Source: Nicotiana tabacum
Taxonomy: Eukaryota > Streptophyta > Magnoliopsida > Solanales > Solanaceae
DNA: 64,000 nt
NCBI RefSeq assembly: GCF_000715075.1
Contig: NC_134085.1
Span: forward strand, 157,012,178 to 157,076,177
Direction: 5' to 3'
Under the pieces are notes generated by a model. That model ran no database searches, was not told where the DNA came from, and saw only the letters and a program-made list of their open reading frames with translations. Made by a program: the position numbers and the translations under genes. Every line of letters begins with the position of its first letter. The first letter of the stretch is position 1. Positions 1 through 13,139 of the stretch are shown in pieces.

Positions 1-2121
1 TACCAATCCCACGCACTAATACGGACTTTCCTTAGAAAACAGGAAACAAGGAATACAAAATAGCATATAGAAAACTATACTCAACATCACACTGTTACGG
101 CGTGCAACCCGATCCAGATAACATACCCATGGCGGTATGCCAACCGATCCACACATAGATCTCACATAAGAAGATGCACATCGAGCCAAATTTACTCATT
201 ACAACAAAATACTGAGTATCGGTCGTAAGCATGCTAAGTGCATAATAATATCTCTAAGGGACATATAGCGTTTTAAGCTACAAAACTCAAGCACAACTGA
301 GGTGCGATGTACAGTCTGAATTTCAAGAGCCAAGATGCTCATATAACGTCATTCCTAAGCGGATTCTCAACACATAGCAATTTCTCAAGTTGTATCACAA
401 CTCACACGGCGCAATGCATTACTATGCAAAATATCTGACAACGAAACATCAACCTAACTACTTTCCATGAGGACCGCATTACTAAAATGCACACATCTGG
501 CCTGATATAGAGCCATTATTCACATTAAATCTATCCACCGACTGCAAGCTGATTCTGATCACACTAACTAGTCTGATAACCTTTTAAAGGTCCATAATAA
601 CTCCCATATTTCTCATAACACACAAGAACAACCATCACAATCAGAGTAATTCTCCCCAGTTCACAACCCAATAAGCCAAGTGCCCTCTAGGCATGAATCT
701 TCAATTTAACGACACCATCACAAACTTCATACTTGGTTTACAGTTTACATCTTTAATCAATCAAGTGATCACATGTCACACTTATATAATCTTCCCGTGG
801 GACACACTCCCACAACCTACCACAACAATATCTGAAGCGTACCTCCAAACCACCGGTCGCACTAACGCTGAAGAACGATCAAGAATCATTAACCAGGACG
901 CAAAACCCTTTATAAAAAACACCGATCTTAGGTGATGCTGAAGATAATACCAACTTACCGTAAACATCGAAACTTATTTCCTGCTCATCCGAGCTCATGA
1001 CATCTTGTCAAAATTTTCTTTCGCTCGTGCCATTCTCGGCCCAATTTCCACAACCAGAACTGATTCACCAGCATGCATCAAATCGGAGCTAACATAGTAC
1101 ATAACCGCACAATCCGCTAACCAATAGCAAGCTCCCCAACTTGGCTCGAAGCCATAGATCACAACATACTATACTCATAATGCATATACTCCATTGTTGC
1201 CTCAATACCATAGTGAGATTAAACTCGATCCTTCATAAGCTTGTGGAAACACAAATCATTTAGAATTTTTTAACCCTTCTGCAAATCTCGCATTCACTCA
1301 CACAACAGTTAAGCCCACTCTCTAGGCGATCCAATTTAAATTTCAACACATTTTATCCACTTGCAATTGAGGTCTTCTAATAGATAACATAAGGATAACA
1401 CAACTTTAGATGACCCACCTGCTTTGCCCCCAACTAACATTTCTGCATACCTTCCACCGCCATAAGTATTACGTAGTCACTTGATCCTCCTGAGTCTGTA
1501 CTCATACCGCAACATGAAATTTACTTCACTCCCAACTAGGAGACATGAAAAGATTCTTCACACGCCCATAACTCGGGCTATAACTTGAATCACGATGGAC
1601 TTCAACCATCTATTAGTTCTTCCATCATTCAGTAGACCCTCCTCGTCGCTTCCAAATCATATAGATACGCCTCACAGTACTAACATACTCATAACATAGC
1701 CAAAACCATCATTTCCACTAACAGGGACACTACCGAACATATAAGTTCAAAAATACTTGTTCACATAATCAGCACCTCGGCACTCCAGCCATAGGAAAAG
1801 ATCCAACCTCAAGTCCTCATGACTGGCCCATCATAAACTCACAAAGATAACACCTCGCCCCTCAATTGGGGAATCACAAGCCATCGAGGCACATCTGATA
1901 CTAAGCGCACATGCGCGCATACGAACGCGTGGAAGGAATTTTATAAGTTTCTTTTCAAGATAAATCAAGGACGCACGATAAGAATTCAAGAATGTGAAGT
2001 TTTCCTAAAGGTTCTACAGCCTGTCGAGGATAAATATAGAGGTCTCCGTACCGATCCGCGAGACTCTACTAAACCGGCTCATGACTCGCGAGACCAAGTA
2101 ACCTAGGCTCTCATACCAACT
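1..2121 (-). mobile_element. Partial internal domain of a decayed Tekay-like Gypsy element (left part of tandem array)
   Basis: This stretch is nearly identical to 7609-9738, so it is the gag-side half of an internal domain whose other half lies beyond the left edge. It ends in a primer-binding-site-like sequence and then an LTR, which fixes the orientation as minus. Both strands are full of stops and I recognise no protein domain. Small differences from the second copy (for example, a ~14-bp segment near 9013 is absent here) show that the copies have diverged. Because internal sequence rather than a target-site duplication abuts the LTR at 2122, the layout reads INT-LTR-INT-LTR, as expected from unequal recombination between elements. 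The Gypsy/Tekay assignment rests on the primer site, the LTR similarity and the pol relic in the adjacent copy. Confidence 0.75.
2106..2118 (-). promoter_or_regulatory. Degenerate primer-binding site (tRNA-iMet type)
   Basis: On the minus strand this reads TGGTATGAGAGCC, one mismatch from the plant initiator tRNA-Met primer site TGGTATCAGAGCC. It lies three bases inside the LTR edge at 2122. The intact version is at 9723-9735. Confidence 0.8.
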
Positions 2122-5100
2122 TGTCACGACCCAATTCCCGAACCTGGTTGTGATGTCGCCTCTCATAAAGACAAGGCCAGTCATTCAACCCAATTCATCA
2201 TTTTAAGACAATTAATTAACATAATTATAGTATAAACATGGTTTAATAATATCCAATAGCGGAAAGTATAGATAAAATATGGAAAATCCAACTCAACTCA
2301 GCCCTAACCGGGGTGTCACAAGTCATAAGCTACTACAGATTTTACTAAAAATTCTACAAAGTATGGAATTAGGAACAAAGTCTGAAGATATCATAAATAA
2401 CAGAAGATAAGGGAGAAAACGGGTCTGCGAACGTCATGGAGCTACCTCGATAACTCCGATGAAAACTGAACAGCAAAACAAAAACTCACTCTATGCTTCA
2501 GGAATACCTGTACCTGCACACATGGTGCATGGAGTAATGTGAGTACTCCGACCCAGTGAGTAATAAATATAAATTATGACAAAAGGTAAGAAAATACGTT
2601 AAGGCACACAACATTCTATACAGAAGCAGTGAAATCATTTAAAATAACAATTCAGTGAAACATCATGTGAAATTTCTTTTAAACCGATAAAACAGGTAAT
2701 TTGGTTGTAAAATGACGAGTAGAAATCTGCCCCTCGGGCTCAATATCAAAACAACAAGTAGAAATCTGCCCCTCGGGCTTAGTATCAAAATAATAACTAG
2801 AAATCTGCCCTTCGGGCTCGGTATCTCAAAACAGTATCAGCCCCTCGGGCTCAGAACAGTACAAAGCAACCAGTCAATGAAATAAGAGCACATAATTATT
2901 ATGGCAGAAAATGCAGATAACGAATAAATGCATGAGTGCAATGCAATGCATATGACGGTACCCTACGGTACCCACTGCGGCGTGTAGCCCAAGCTATCCA
3001 TATTTATTTATCGTCGATGGCGCTCACTGGGGGTGTGTACAGACTCCGGAGGGGCTCCTACAGCCCAAGCGCAATAACAAGCCATCTCGTGGCATCAATC
3101 AAGTCCTGGTCAGTCATTGTTACCTGACCAATTTATATCACACAGTGCCATTGTTACCACTATTTCAAGTCACATCATACAATGTCATTGTTACCACTAT
3201 TTCAAATCACTGCTGCGGCGCGCAGCCCGATCCATGCTCAGTCCAGAAATCATAATAAGCCCCTTGGGTATTTGTAAAACAGTAGTTTTCAGCCCGAAAT
3301 ATCATTTAGAAATATCACTTAAGTTTTCAAATCTTAGAAAGATGGCTGAGTTTGCAAAATAGTATTTAAAATCTTGGACTGAGATCACATGATATGCATG
3401 TATGCGAAAACAGTGATGTCAATCCTTGAAGGATTCAAATAATTGGCAAGAAGCCCAAATGAAACAATTAAATCCAAGCAATGATGATTTTCAATTTAGT
3501 TCAAGTGGAAAACACGGTAAAAATATCTGGGACGGACTAAGTCACAATCCCCAATGGTGCTCTACCTCACGCCCGTTATCCGGCGTGCAAGTCACTTCAA
3601 TATAGCGTTACGATGTGAAATTCTGGGATTTCAAACTCTCAGGACATCAATTACTCACCTCGAACTAGCTAATTCTCTAGCTCACAATGCCTTTGCCCCT
3701 TGAATTGGCCTTCACGTGCATCGAATCTATCGAAAATTAGAACAAATACGTCACAATATGCTAAGGGAACAAAGCCCAAGCGAAAACATTTGAAAAATAT
3801 CAAAAATCTCGAAATTAGCAAAACCCGAGCCTCGGTAACACGTCTCGGAATCGGGTAAAATTTACATTTTCAGAATCCTCATACCCTCACGAGTCTAACC
3901 ATACCAAAATTATCCAATTACGATACCATTTGGTCCTTCAAATCATCATTTCACATTTTTGAAAGGTTCCACAATTTTCTTCCCAAATTCCATCTCAAAT
4001 CACGAATTAAATGATGAATTCAGTGATAGATTCATGTACTCTAACCAAATCTGAGTTAGAATCACTTACCCCGACCAATTTCTTGAAAACCCTTCGAAAA
4101 ATCTCCAAATTCCGAGCTCTCTAGGTCAAAATATCAAATAAAACCCAAAACCTCGTATTTATAGAGTACCCCTCGGATTACGACACCGCTGACCACACAA
4201 AAATGACCGCGGTCCGCGCAAAAACGACTGCGGCCGCGTAGGTCTTACTATACAGGGACAGGATTTAGTATTTTGGCCATAACGTTCTCTACAGATGTCC
4301 CAATTGCAATATTTTTACCTTTCTGGAAACTAGACACAAAGGGCTACAACTTTCGTTTCTGAATCACCTCAAAATTCCTTGTGGATCAAAAGATATGAGC
4401 TTTCGAAGTAGGACCAGTAACCTGCAGTCTTCAGTGACTGCAGCCGCGGCCACTTTGACGCGGTCAGCACTAGGACAGCGCGCCCAGCGCAAAAAGGAGC
4501 GCGGTCCGCGCCACAACTGCTGCCCCCTCCATTTTCTAAGTTTCGGGGTGTCCGTACTCGCTCAAAACTCACCCGAAAAACGCCCGAGGCCCCCGGGAGC
4601 TCAACCAAAAGCACCAACGAACATTATTCAACCTCGTTCCAATCATCAAAATACCTCGACTAACACCAAAAATCATCAAGTCACATCGAATTCAAGCCTA
4701 TGAATCTCAAGAACTTCCAAATTACATTTTTTATCAAAACCCCAACCAAACCACATCCGAATGACCTAAAATTTTGCAGACAAGTTCAAAATGACATAAC
4801 GAAGCTACTAAAACTCTCGGAATTCCATTCCGACCCTCGGATAAAAATCTCACCAATCAACCGGAACTCGCCAAAATACTAACTTCGCCAATTCAAGTCT
4901 AATTCTACACCGTACCTCCAAAACCACTTCCGATCACTCTCCTAAGTCACAAATCACCTCCCGAAGCAAACCGAACCATCGGAACTCACATACGAACCCT
5001 CTAACACATAAGTCAACATCTGGTTGACTTTTCCAACTTAAGCCTTCTTAAAAGAGACTAAGTGTCATATTTCTTATTAAAACCAATCCGATTCTAACAC

Positions 5101-5185
5101 ATCGAAACCGATAACGAAACATGAAGAAGCATAAAATGGGGGAAATGGGGTGGTAACTCACGTGACGACGGGTCGGGTCGTCACA
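2122..5185 (-). repeat. Long terminal repeat, copy A, of the Tekay-like array
   Basis: It starts TGTCACGACCC and ends GGGTCGTCACA on the plus strand, giving the TG...CA ends and near-palindromic termini of this LTR family. It is matched along its length by 9739-12777. Inside are a clustered ~39-bp repeat (2716-2856), a ~44-bp duplicated segment near 3140-3215, and a GC-rich palindromic cluster (4190-4520) in otherwise AT-rich DNA. A polypurine tract lies just outside the 5185 end, and a primer site lies just outside 2122. It therefore works as 3' LTR of the 5186-9738 internal domain and 5' LTR of the left partial one. Relative to copy B it keeps ~60 bp near 4265-4330 that copy B lacks. Confidence 0.85.
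2716..2856 (-). repeat. Short tandem repeat inside LTR copy A (~39 bp, about 4 units)
   Basis: Each unit contains GAAATCTGCCCCTCGGGCT followed by an A-rich spacer. The last unit is shortened. The same array is present in LTR copy B at 10331-10470, so it predates separation of the copies. Confidence 0.85.
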
Positions 5186-5196
5186 TTCTCCCCAAC
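5186..5196 (-). promoter_or_regulatory. Polypurine tract of the Tekay-like element
   Basis: Minus-strand GTTGGGGAGAA immediately precedes the LTR start TGTGACGACCC at 5185. This is the expected priming site for second-strand DNA synthesis next to a 3' LTR. Confidence 0.8.
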
Positions 5197-6249
5197 TTAA
5201 ACAAACGCTCGTCCTCGAACATACCCAGAGTTGTCTTAGAAGCCAACCGAAAGTTGAATGACCTTATCGAGCATAAACCCGTGGGTAATCCCACACTACC
5301 CTATCTCGCATAGGTCCGATAACATAACATAGCTGAAATTTCACAATCCATCTAGTCCATAAACCATAGAACCACACTGCACCTTCCGAAATCATACACA
5401 AGATTAGAACTTCACATCCATACTCAGAATAAGCCCGAACCAGCTGTAATAACCCATACCTGCAACATCAGGTGCAATTATCTGATATACCACATAACTC
5501 AAACACTCGGAACGATAATTTCTATTCACAGTAGTTGCACATAATAATCGAATATCGATAGTAAACCTCTTAACAACTAAAGCCTCATTCCAACACTTTC
5601 ACATACTTCCATTGATAAAAGAAACACGCAATAAATCATAACCATTTCCTATGTCAACCATTCATGAACTTATTTCTCTCCTGGTAATTACCATAGCAAA
5701 TTTTGAACGAACCTAAATATTTACCCATCACACATACTGAAATCGAATCCGTTCGCATTCATTAATGATTTCAACGATCTCTTCTGACCAAACACACTAT
5801 TCAGGTGACATGACACATCAATACATGCCTAAGCCACAACTTGCATAATACGTGCACTGATAAGAAACTGTCCGAACATACTCAATTCATGAAAATGACT
5901 CAACTGAGAGAGTTGTACCTCAAACTCACCAGTACTGCCACAACACAAGGCAAAGACCCTGTCCCACATCATAGAAACAGGATACACAAATTTGACCTGC
6001 AATGTCATGTTTCCACACAGCTTTGCTGCAACGCACGTTCCTATCCAAATACTACTCCACAGGAAACACCTCAAGTCACTATGCTTAAAATCGACAACCA
6101 TGCTCAATTGATGTCTGGAGCCAAAGCAAATCATTACACCCATGGTGAAACAAATAACACACACCACGCAAACTTGATAGAACATAACTGGTACGTTATT
6201 CACCGAGAAACACCCAATTACTCATCCCGCTCGACTTCCACTACTACAA

Positions 6250-6504
6250 CTACTATCGGAGCCAGACGATTAGGTGCCCGACACCAAATTAATACTGAAA
6301 TCAACAACCTTGCCCGGCGACATGCCTAGCCATATGAAACTCATCTGAAAAGTCCCCCAACACCGGAACTGAATTAATGATAGCAACATTTACACTGACA
6401 TCCATCACGAATGCCCAATCAAGAAAGCAATCCTTCCCAACCGTCCGCTGGTCCTTTAAAATATAAACCACTCTACTAGAACATAATCCAATGCACTTCA
6501 TCAC
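6250..6504 (-). pseudogene. Relic of Gypsy (Tekay) pol: protease-RT linker
   Basis: The minus-strand frame from 6504 has RVVYILKDQRTVGKDC, then FVMDVSVNVAIINSVPVL, then GDFSDEF. This matches the conserved Tekay linker pattern: a 'SFLKAQRMV.KGC' block, an 'AYVRDVS' block, then 'SVPVVRDFPDVF'. After a frame change, VDFSINLVSGT follows, like the 'IDFGIDLVPGT' that leads into the RT domain. No RT catalytic motif follows, and stops and frameshifts interrupt it. The comparison patterns are family knowledge, not a search result. It proves that the otherwise anonymous internal domain descends from a Gypsy element on the minus strand. Confidence 0.75.
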
Positions 6505-9500
6505 TCAACCCGTGGAATTTTCGGTATTTCCCGTAGCGCAATAGTTCAGAATCACTCAACACTGGGACAACCAGTCTGAATTCCGACATCACATCCAAAA
6601 TCTGACATACCAGCAAACAAAGATCCACTCGAGCCTCCAAATCCCGATTTCCGCTAAACGGTGCCGAATACACATGATCCACCACCATAACCTAGCCTGT
6701 ACATGAGAACTCCCAGTCTCCAACTCCATATGGCACACAAATCATCATACCTGATTCCAGTTTCCACCATGCGAATACATGCACACCTTTGATACCCAAT
6801 CATTCCACGATAAATACTCTAAAATTTCCATGTGCCATACAAGCAACTCGAATATCAGCAGTCGGTCCATCCTTAAAGTGCCGCAATACTATTGAAGTGC
6901 CATCAACTTAATCATATTGGCCTTTTTTTTGAAACATATACCCTCTACAAATCACTATTATTAGAAATACAATTTCCTTAATCATCTGAAGATCGTTCAC
7001 CCTAATAATCTGAAGCTCATCCCTCTAATCACCTAAAGCTGCCCGTACTGCCTAAGAATGTTATGAATTTCCCTTCAGAACTGAACTATAACCTTACACA
7101 CGCAAATCTCAATCCTTCACAACACATCGCATATACCATATCATCCTAAGGTAACATGAGGACTTCACCTCCCTTCCGAACCATGAACGTTTACGTACTC
7201 AACTAGTCAAGAACTTTCATTGATCCTATCTAGAAGAAAAATCATTACACATCCCATGCTCTGCATGACATACATATGTCTTGTTCAATTTCTTACAATA
7301 CCGACACGACGGATGAGATCTATATAAATTCATAACACCGCTGAATCAACAATTCATTGGGTCTATACTTCTGGCAAGAACTATCACCTCATTATGAACC
7401 AAACAATGGTATTAGCCCCTTAATTTACTTCATATACTCAGATTGCACTGATCTCGAATTCAATGATCTCCTCTCACCCATTACGAACTGCTCAGGCAAT
7501 AAGCCACCCCAGACATAATCAAAAGCCGCTTAAGATAACCTAATATGCCAATAGGCTACCAATTCGAACGCGATACAAAAAAAAAAGAAAACGAACTCTG
7601 GAAATAATTACCAATCCCACGCACTAATACGGACTTTCCTTAGAAAACAGGAAACAAGGCATACAAAATAGCATATAGAAAACTATACTCAACATCACAC
7701 TGTTACGGCGTGCAACCCGATCCAGATAACATACCCATGGCGGCGTACCACCCGATCCACACATAGATCTCACATAAGGAGATGCACATCGAGCCAAATT
7801 TACTCATTACAACAAAATATCGAGTATCGGTCGTAAGCATGCTAAGTGCATAATAATATCTCTGAGGGACATGTAGCATTATAAGCTACAAAACTCAAGA
7901 ACAACTGAGGTGCAATGTACAGTTTGAATTTCAAGAGCCAAGATGCTCATATAACGTCATTCCTAAGAGGATTCTCAACACATAGCAATTTCTCAAGTTG
8001 TATCACAACTCACACGGCACAATGCATTACTACGCAAAATATCTGACAACGAAACATCAACCTAACTACTTTCCATGAGGACCGCATTACTAAAATGCAC
8101 ACATCTGGCCTGATATAGAGCCATTATTCACATTAAATCTATCCACCGACTGCAAGCTGATTCTGATCACACTAACTAGTCTGATAACCTTTTAAAGGTC
8201 CATAATAACTCCCATTTTTCTCATAACACACAAGAACAACCATCACAATTGGAGTAATCCTCCCCAGTTCACAACCCAATAAGCCAAGTGCCCTCCAGGC
8301 ATGAATCTTCAATTTAATGACACCATCACAAACTTCATACTTGGTTTACATCTTTAATCAATCAAGTGATCACATGCCACACTTATATAATCTTCCCGTG
8401 GGACACACTCCCACAACCTACCACAACAATATCTGGAACGTACCTCCAAACCACCGGTCGCACTAACGCTGAAGAGCGATCAAGAATCATTAACCAGGAC
8501 GCAAAACCCTTTTTACAAAACACCGATCTTAGGTGACGCTGAAGACAATACCAACTTACCGTAAACATCGAAACTTATCTCCTACTCATCCGAGCTCATG
8601 ACATCTTGTCAAAAAATTTCCTTCACTCGTGCCATTCTCGGCCCAATTTCCACAACCAGAACTGATTCACCAGCATGCATCAAATCGGAACTAACATAGT
8701 ACATAACCGCACAATCCGCTAACCAATAGCAAGCTCCCCAACTTGGCTCGAAGCCATAGATCACAACATACTATACTCATAACGCATATACTCCATTGTT
8801 GCCTCAATACCATAGTGAGATTAAACTCGATCCTTCATAAGCTTGTGGAAACACAAATCATTTAGAATTTTTTAACCCTTCTACAAATCTCGCATTCACT
8901 CACACAACAGTTAAGCCCACTCTCTAGGCGATCCAATTTAAATTTCAACACATTTTATTCACTTGCAATTGAGGTCTTCTAATAGATAAAATAAGGATAA
9001 CACAACTTTAGAACACCCCGCAGGAGATGAGCCACCTGCTTTGCCCCCAACTAACATTTCTGCATACCTTCCACTGCCATAAGCATTACGAAGTCACTTG
9101 ATCCTCCTAAGTCTGTACTCATACCGCAACATGAAATTTACTTCACTCCCAACTAGGAGACATGAAAAGAGTTTTCACACGCCCATAACTCGGGCTATAA
9201 CTTGAATCACGGTGGACTTCAAGCATCTATTAGTTCTTCCATCATTCAGCAGACCCTCCTCGTCGCTTCCAAATCATATAGATACGCCTTGCAGTACTAA
9301 CATACTCATCACATAGCCACAACCATCATTTCCACTAACAGGGACAATACCGAACATATAAGTTCAAAAACACTTGTTCACAGAATCAGCACCTCGGCAC
9401 TCCAGCCATAGGCAAAGATCCAACCTTAAGTCCTCTAAACTGGCCCACAATAAACTCACAAAGATAACACCTCGCCACTCGATTGGGGAATCACAAGCCA

Positions 9501-9722
9501 TCGAGGCACATCTGATACTAAGCGCACATGCGCGCATACGAACGCGTGGAAGGAATTTCAAAAGTTTCTTTTCAAGATGAATCAAGGACGCACGATAAGA
9601 ATTCAAGAATGTGAAGTTTTCCTAAAGGTTCTGCAGCCTCTCGGGGATAAATACAGACGTCTCTGTACCGATCCGCGAGACTCTACTAAACCAGCTCATG
9701 ACTTGCTAGACCAAGTAACCTA

Positions 9723-9735
9723 GGCTCTGATACCA
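9723..9735 (-). promoter_or_regulatory. Primer-binding site, tRNA-iMet type
   Basis: Minus-strand TGGTATCAGAGCC is a perfect match to the 3' end complement of plant initiator tRNA-Met. It sits three bases from the LTR edge at 9739 and sets the transcription direction. Confidence 0.92.
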
Positions 9736-9738
9736 ACT

Positions 9739-12700
9739 TGTCACGACCCAATTCCCGAACCTGGTTGTGATGGCGCCTCTCATGAAGACAGGGCCAGCCA
9801 TTCAACCCAATTCATCCTTTTAAGATAATTATTTAACACAATTATAGTATAAACATGGTTTAATAATATCCAATAGCGGAAAGTATAGATAAAATATGGA
9901 AAATCCAACCCAACTCAGCCCTAACTAGGGTGTCACAAGTCATAAGCTACTACAGAGTTTACTAAAAATTCAACAAAGTATGGAATTAGGAACAAAGTCT
10001 GAAGATATCATAAATGACAGAAGATAAGGGAGAAAACGGGTCTGCGAATGCCATGCAGCTACCTCGATAACTCCGATGAAAACAGAACAGCAAAAAAAAC
10101 TCGCTCTATGCTTCAAGAATACCTGTACCTGCACACATGGTGCAAGGAGTAATGTGAGTACTCTGACCCAGTGAGTAATAAATATAAATAATGACTGAAG
10201 GTAAAAAAATACGTTAAGGCACACAACATTCTATACAGAAGCAGTGATATCATTTAAAATAACAATTCAATGAAACATCATGTGAAATTTCTTTTAAACC
10301 GGTAAAACAGGTAATTTGGGAGTAAAATGACGAGTAGAAATCTGCCCCTCGGGCTCAATATCAAAATAACAAGTAGAAATCTGCCCCTCGGGCTTAATAT
10401 CAAAATAATAACTAGAAATCTGCCCCTCGGGCTCAGTATCTCAGAACAGTATCAGCCCCTCGGGCTTAGACAGTACAAAGCAACCAGTCAATGAAATAAG
10501 AGCACATAATTATTATGGCGGATAATGCAGATGAGGAATAAATGCATGAGTGCAATGCAATTCATATGACGGTACCCTCTGGTACCCACTGCGGCGTGCA
10601 GCCCGAGCCATCCATATTTATTTATCATCGACGGTGCTCACTGGGGGTGTGTACAGACTCCGGAGGGGCTCCTACAGCCCAAGCGCAATAACAAGTCATC
10701 TCGTGGCATCAATCAAGTCCTGGTCAGTCATTGTTACCTGACCAATTTATATCACACAGTGCCATTGTTACCACTGTTTCAAGTCACATCATACAGTGTC
10801 ATTGTTACCACTGTTTCAAATCACTACTGTGGCACGGAGCCCGATCCATGCTCAATCCAGAAATCATAATAAGCCCCTTGGGCATTTGTAAAACAGTAGT
10901 TCTCAGCCCGAAATATTATTTAGAAATATCACTTAAGTTTTCAAATCTTAGAAAGATGGCTGAGTTTGCAAAACAGTATTTAAAACCTTGGACTGAGATC
11001 AAATGATATGCATGTATGCGAAAACAGTGATGTCAATCCTTGAAAGATTCAAATAATTGGCAAGAAGCCCAAATGTAACAATTAAATCCAAGCAAGGATG
11101 ATTTTCAATTTAGTTCAAGTAGAAAACACGGTAAAAACATCTCTCGGGACGGACTAAATCACAATCCCCAATGATGCTCTACCCCACGCCCGTTATCCGG
11201 CGTGCAAGTCACCTCAATATAGCGTTACGATGTGAAATTATGGGATTTCAAACCCTCAGGACATCATTTACATCAATTACTCACCTCAAACTTGCTAATT
11301 CTCTAGCTCACGACGCCTTTGCCCCTTGAATTGGCCTCCACGGGCGTTTAATCTATCCAAAATCAAAACGAATACGTCACAATATGCTAAGGGAACAAAG
11401 CCCAAGCAAAAACACTCGAAAAATATCAAAAATCCCGAAATTAGCAAGACCCGAGCCCCGGTCACACGTCTCGAAATCGGGTAAAATTTACATTTTCAGA
11501 ATCCTCATACCCTCATGAGTCCAACCATACCCAAATTATCCAATTCCGATACCATTTGGTCCTTCAAATCATCATTTTACATTTTTGAAAGGTTCCACAA
11601 TTTTCTTCCCAAATTCTATCTCAAATCACGAATTAAATGATGAATTCAGTGATAGATTCATGTACTCTAACCAAATCTAAGTTAGAATCAATTACCCTGA
11701 CCGCCAAAATTTCTTGAAAAACCTTCGAAAAATCGCCAAAATTCGAGCTCTCTAGGTCAAAATATCAAATAAAACCGAAAACCTCATATTTATAGAGTAC
11801 CCCTCGGATTCCGACACCGCTGACCGCACAAAAATGACTGCGGTCCGCGCAAAACCAGTGGGGTCCGCAAAAAAACGACCGCGGCCGCGCATGTGTTGCT
11901 CTGCAGGGACAGGCTTTAGACACAAAGGGCTACAACTTTCGTTTTTGAATCACCTCAAAATTCCTTGTGGATCAAAAGATATGAGCTTTCGAAGTAGGAC
12001 CAGTAACCTGCAGTCTTCAGTGACCGCAGTCGCGGCCACTTTGACGTGGTCAGCGCTAGGACAGCGCGCCCAGCACGAAAAGGAGCGCGGTCCGCGCCAC
12101 AACTGCTGCCCCCTCCATTTTCTAAGTTTCGGGGTGTCCGTACTCGCTCAAAACTCACCCGAAACACGCCCGAGGCCCCGAGGACCTCAACCAAAAGCAC
12201 CAACGAACATTATTCAACCTCGTTCCAATCATCAAAACACCTCGACTAACACCAAAAATCATCAAGTCACATCGAATTCAAGCCTATGAATCTCAAGAAC
12301 TTCCAAATTCCATTTTTGATCAAAAACCCAACCAAACCACGTCTGAATGACCTCAAATTTTGCAGACAAGTCCAAAATGACATATCGAAGCTACAGAAAC
12401 TCTCGGAATTCCATTCTGACCCTCGGATCAAAATCTCACCAATCAACCGGAATTCGCCAAAATACTAACTTCGCCAATTCAAGCTTAATTCTATACCGTA
12501 CCTCCAAAACCACTTCTGATCACTCTCCTAAGTCACAAATCACCTCCCGAAGCTAACCGAACCATCGGAACTCACATCCGAATCCTCTAACACATAAGTC
12601 AATATCTGTTTGACTTTTCCAATTTAAGCCTTCTTAAAAGAGACTAAGTGTCTTATTTCTTATTAAAACCAATCCGATTTAGCTCTAACACATCGAATAC

Positions 12701-12777
12701 CGATAACGAAACATGAAGAAGCATAAAATGGAGGAAACAGGGCGGTAACTCACTTGACGACGGGTCGGGTCGTCACA
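9739..12777 (-). repeat. Long terminal repeat, copy B (5' LTR of the array)
   Basis: This is a near-identical partner of 2122-5185 with the same termini (TGTCACGACCC ... GGGTCGTCACA). It includes the ~39-bp repeat cluster (10331-10470), the GC-rich palindromic stretch (11810-12110) and the small shadow frames also seen in copy A. About 60 bp present in copy A is missing near 11915, and a short extra GC-rich segment is present near 11850. The right edge abuts a truncated Copia LTR, so 12777 looks like a true element boundary. The matching target duplication would be at the unseen left end of the array. Confidence 0.85.
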
Positions 12778-13105
12778 AATATGAGCTTCATTCGTTCAGT
12801 TTAAGTACACAAAAATAACGAGAGAAGCATAAAGCAGTGAGAGTAATCCACAGATTGTGGTCTGTGAGATAACTAGTGAGTGGTAGTAATATTGTAGTGA
12901 GGTATTTTAAATAAAGAGTGTTATTTCTTTCAAAGTTGTAGTAGTCTCTTGACATTACTGAGTTGTAATATTATAGTGGTAATATTGCTCCACTCGGGTA
13001 CTGTATTTTATCCCGCTAAAATATTTGATGTCATTGTTACTCTCTTGTGTTATTATTATTTGCTGTGGATATTATTTTTGGGCGAGATTAATTTTTATCC
13101 CAACA
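12778..13105 (+). repeat. Truncated Copia LTR remnant
   Basis: The segment ends in TTATCCCAACA and has the layout of a Tork/Tnt1-type Copia LTR 3' half: a 'TTGTAGTGAGGT' stretch, a 'GTGTTATTTCTTT' stretch, then a TCCCAACA end. These resemble the reverse complement of the Copia LTR at 26894-27498, though too diverged to be the same copy. It is cut at 12777 by the Tekay-like array. No primer site follows, so it is a fragment or solo-LTR remnant. The identification is by resemblance and is tentative. Confidence 0.45.
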
Positions 13106-13139
13106 GTCTCTAATATATAAAATTGTGTCTAACGTTCTA

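Larger units (their letters stand above)
5186..9738 (-). mobile_element. Internal domain of a decayed, probably non-autonomous Tekay-like element
   Basis: The domain is bounded by a polypurine tract (5186-5196) and an exact tRNA-iMet primer site (9723-9735), so it is read on the minus strand from 9738 to 5186. Only a protease-to-RT linker relic (about 6250-6504) is recognisable. Between that relic and the polypurine tract only ~1.1 kb remains, too short for RT, RNase H and integrase (about 3 kb in this lineage), so a large pol deletion is inferred. All frames are short and interrupted. It differs from a classical LARD in keeping this pol trace, but today it could only move with proteins supplied by a relative. 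Confidence 0.75.

Noticed and set aside
4395..4703. Open frames of 80-150 codons in the GC-rich parts of the LTRs (also 11834-12289)
   Set aside because: They sit in LTR DNA, differ between the two copies, and owe their length to GC-rich composition. No domain is visible.
5829..6329. Overlapping open frames on both strands (124 and 162 codons)
   Set aside because: They lie in the decayed Tekay-like internal domain, show no family motif and are the size expected by chance. Only the neighbouring protease-RT linker relic is supported.
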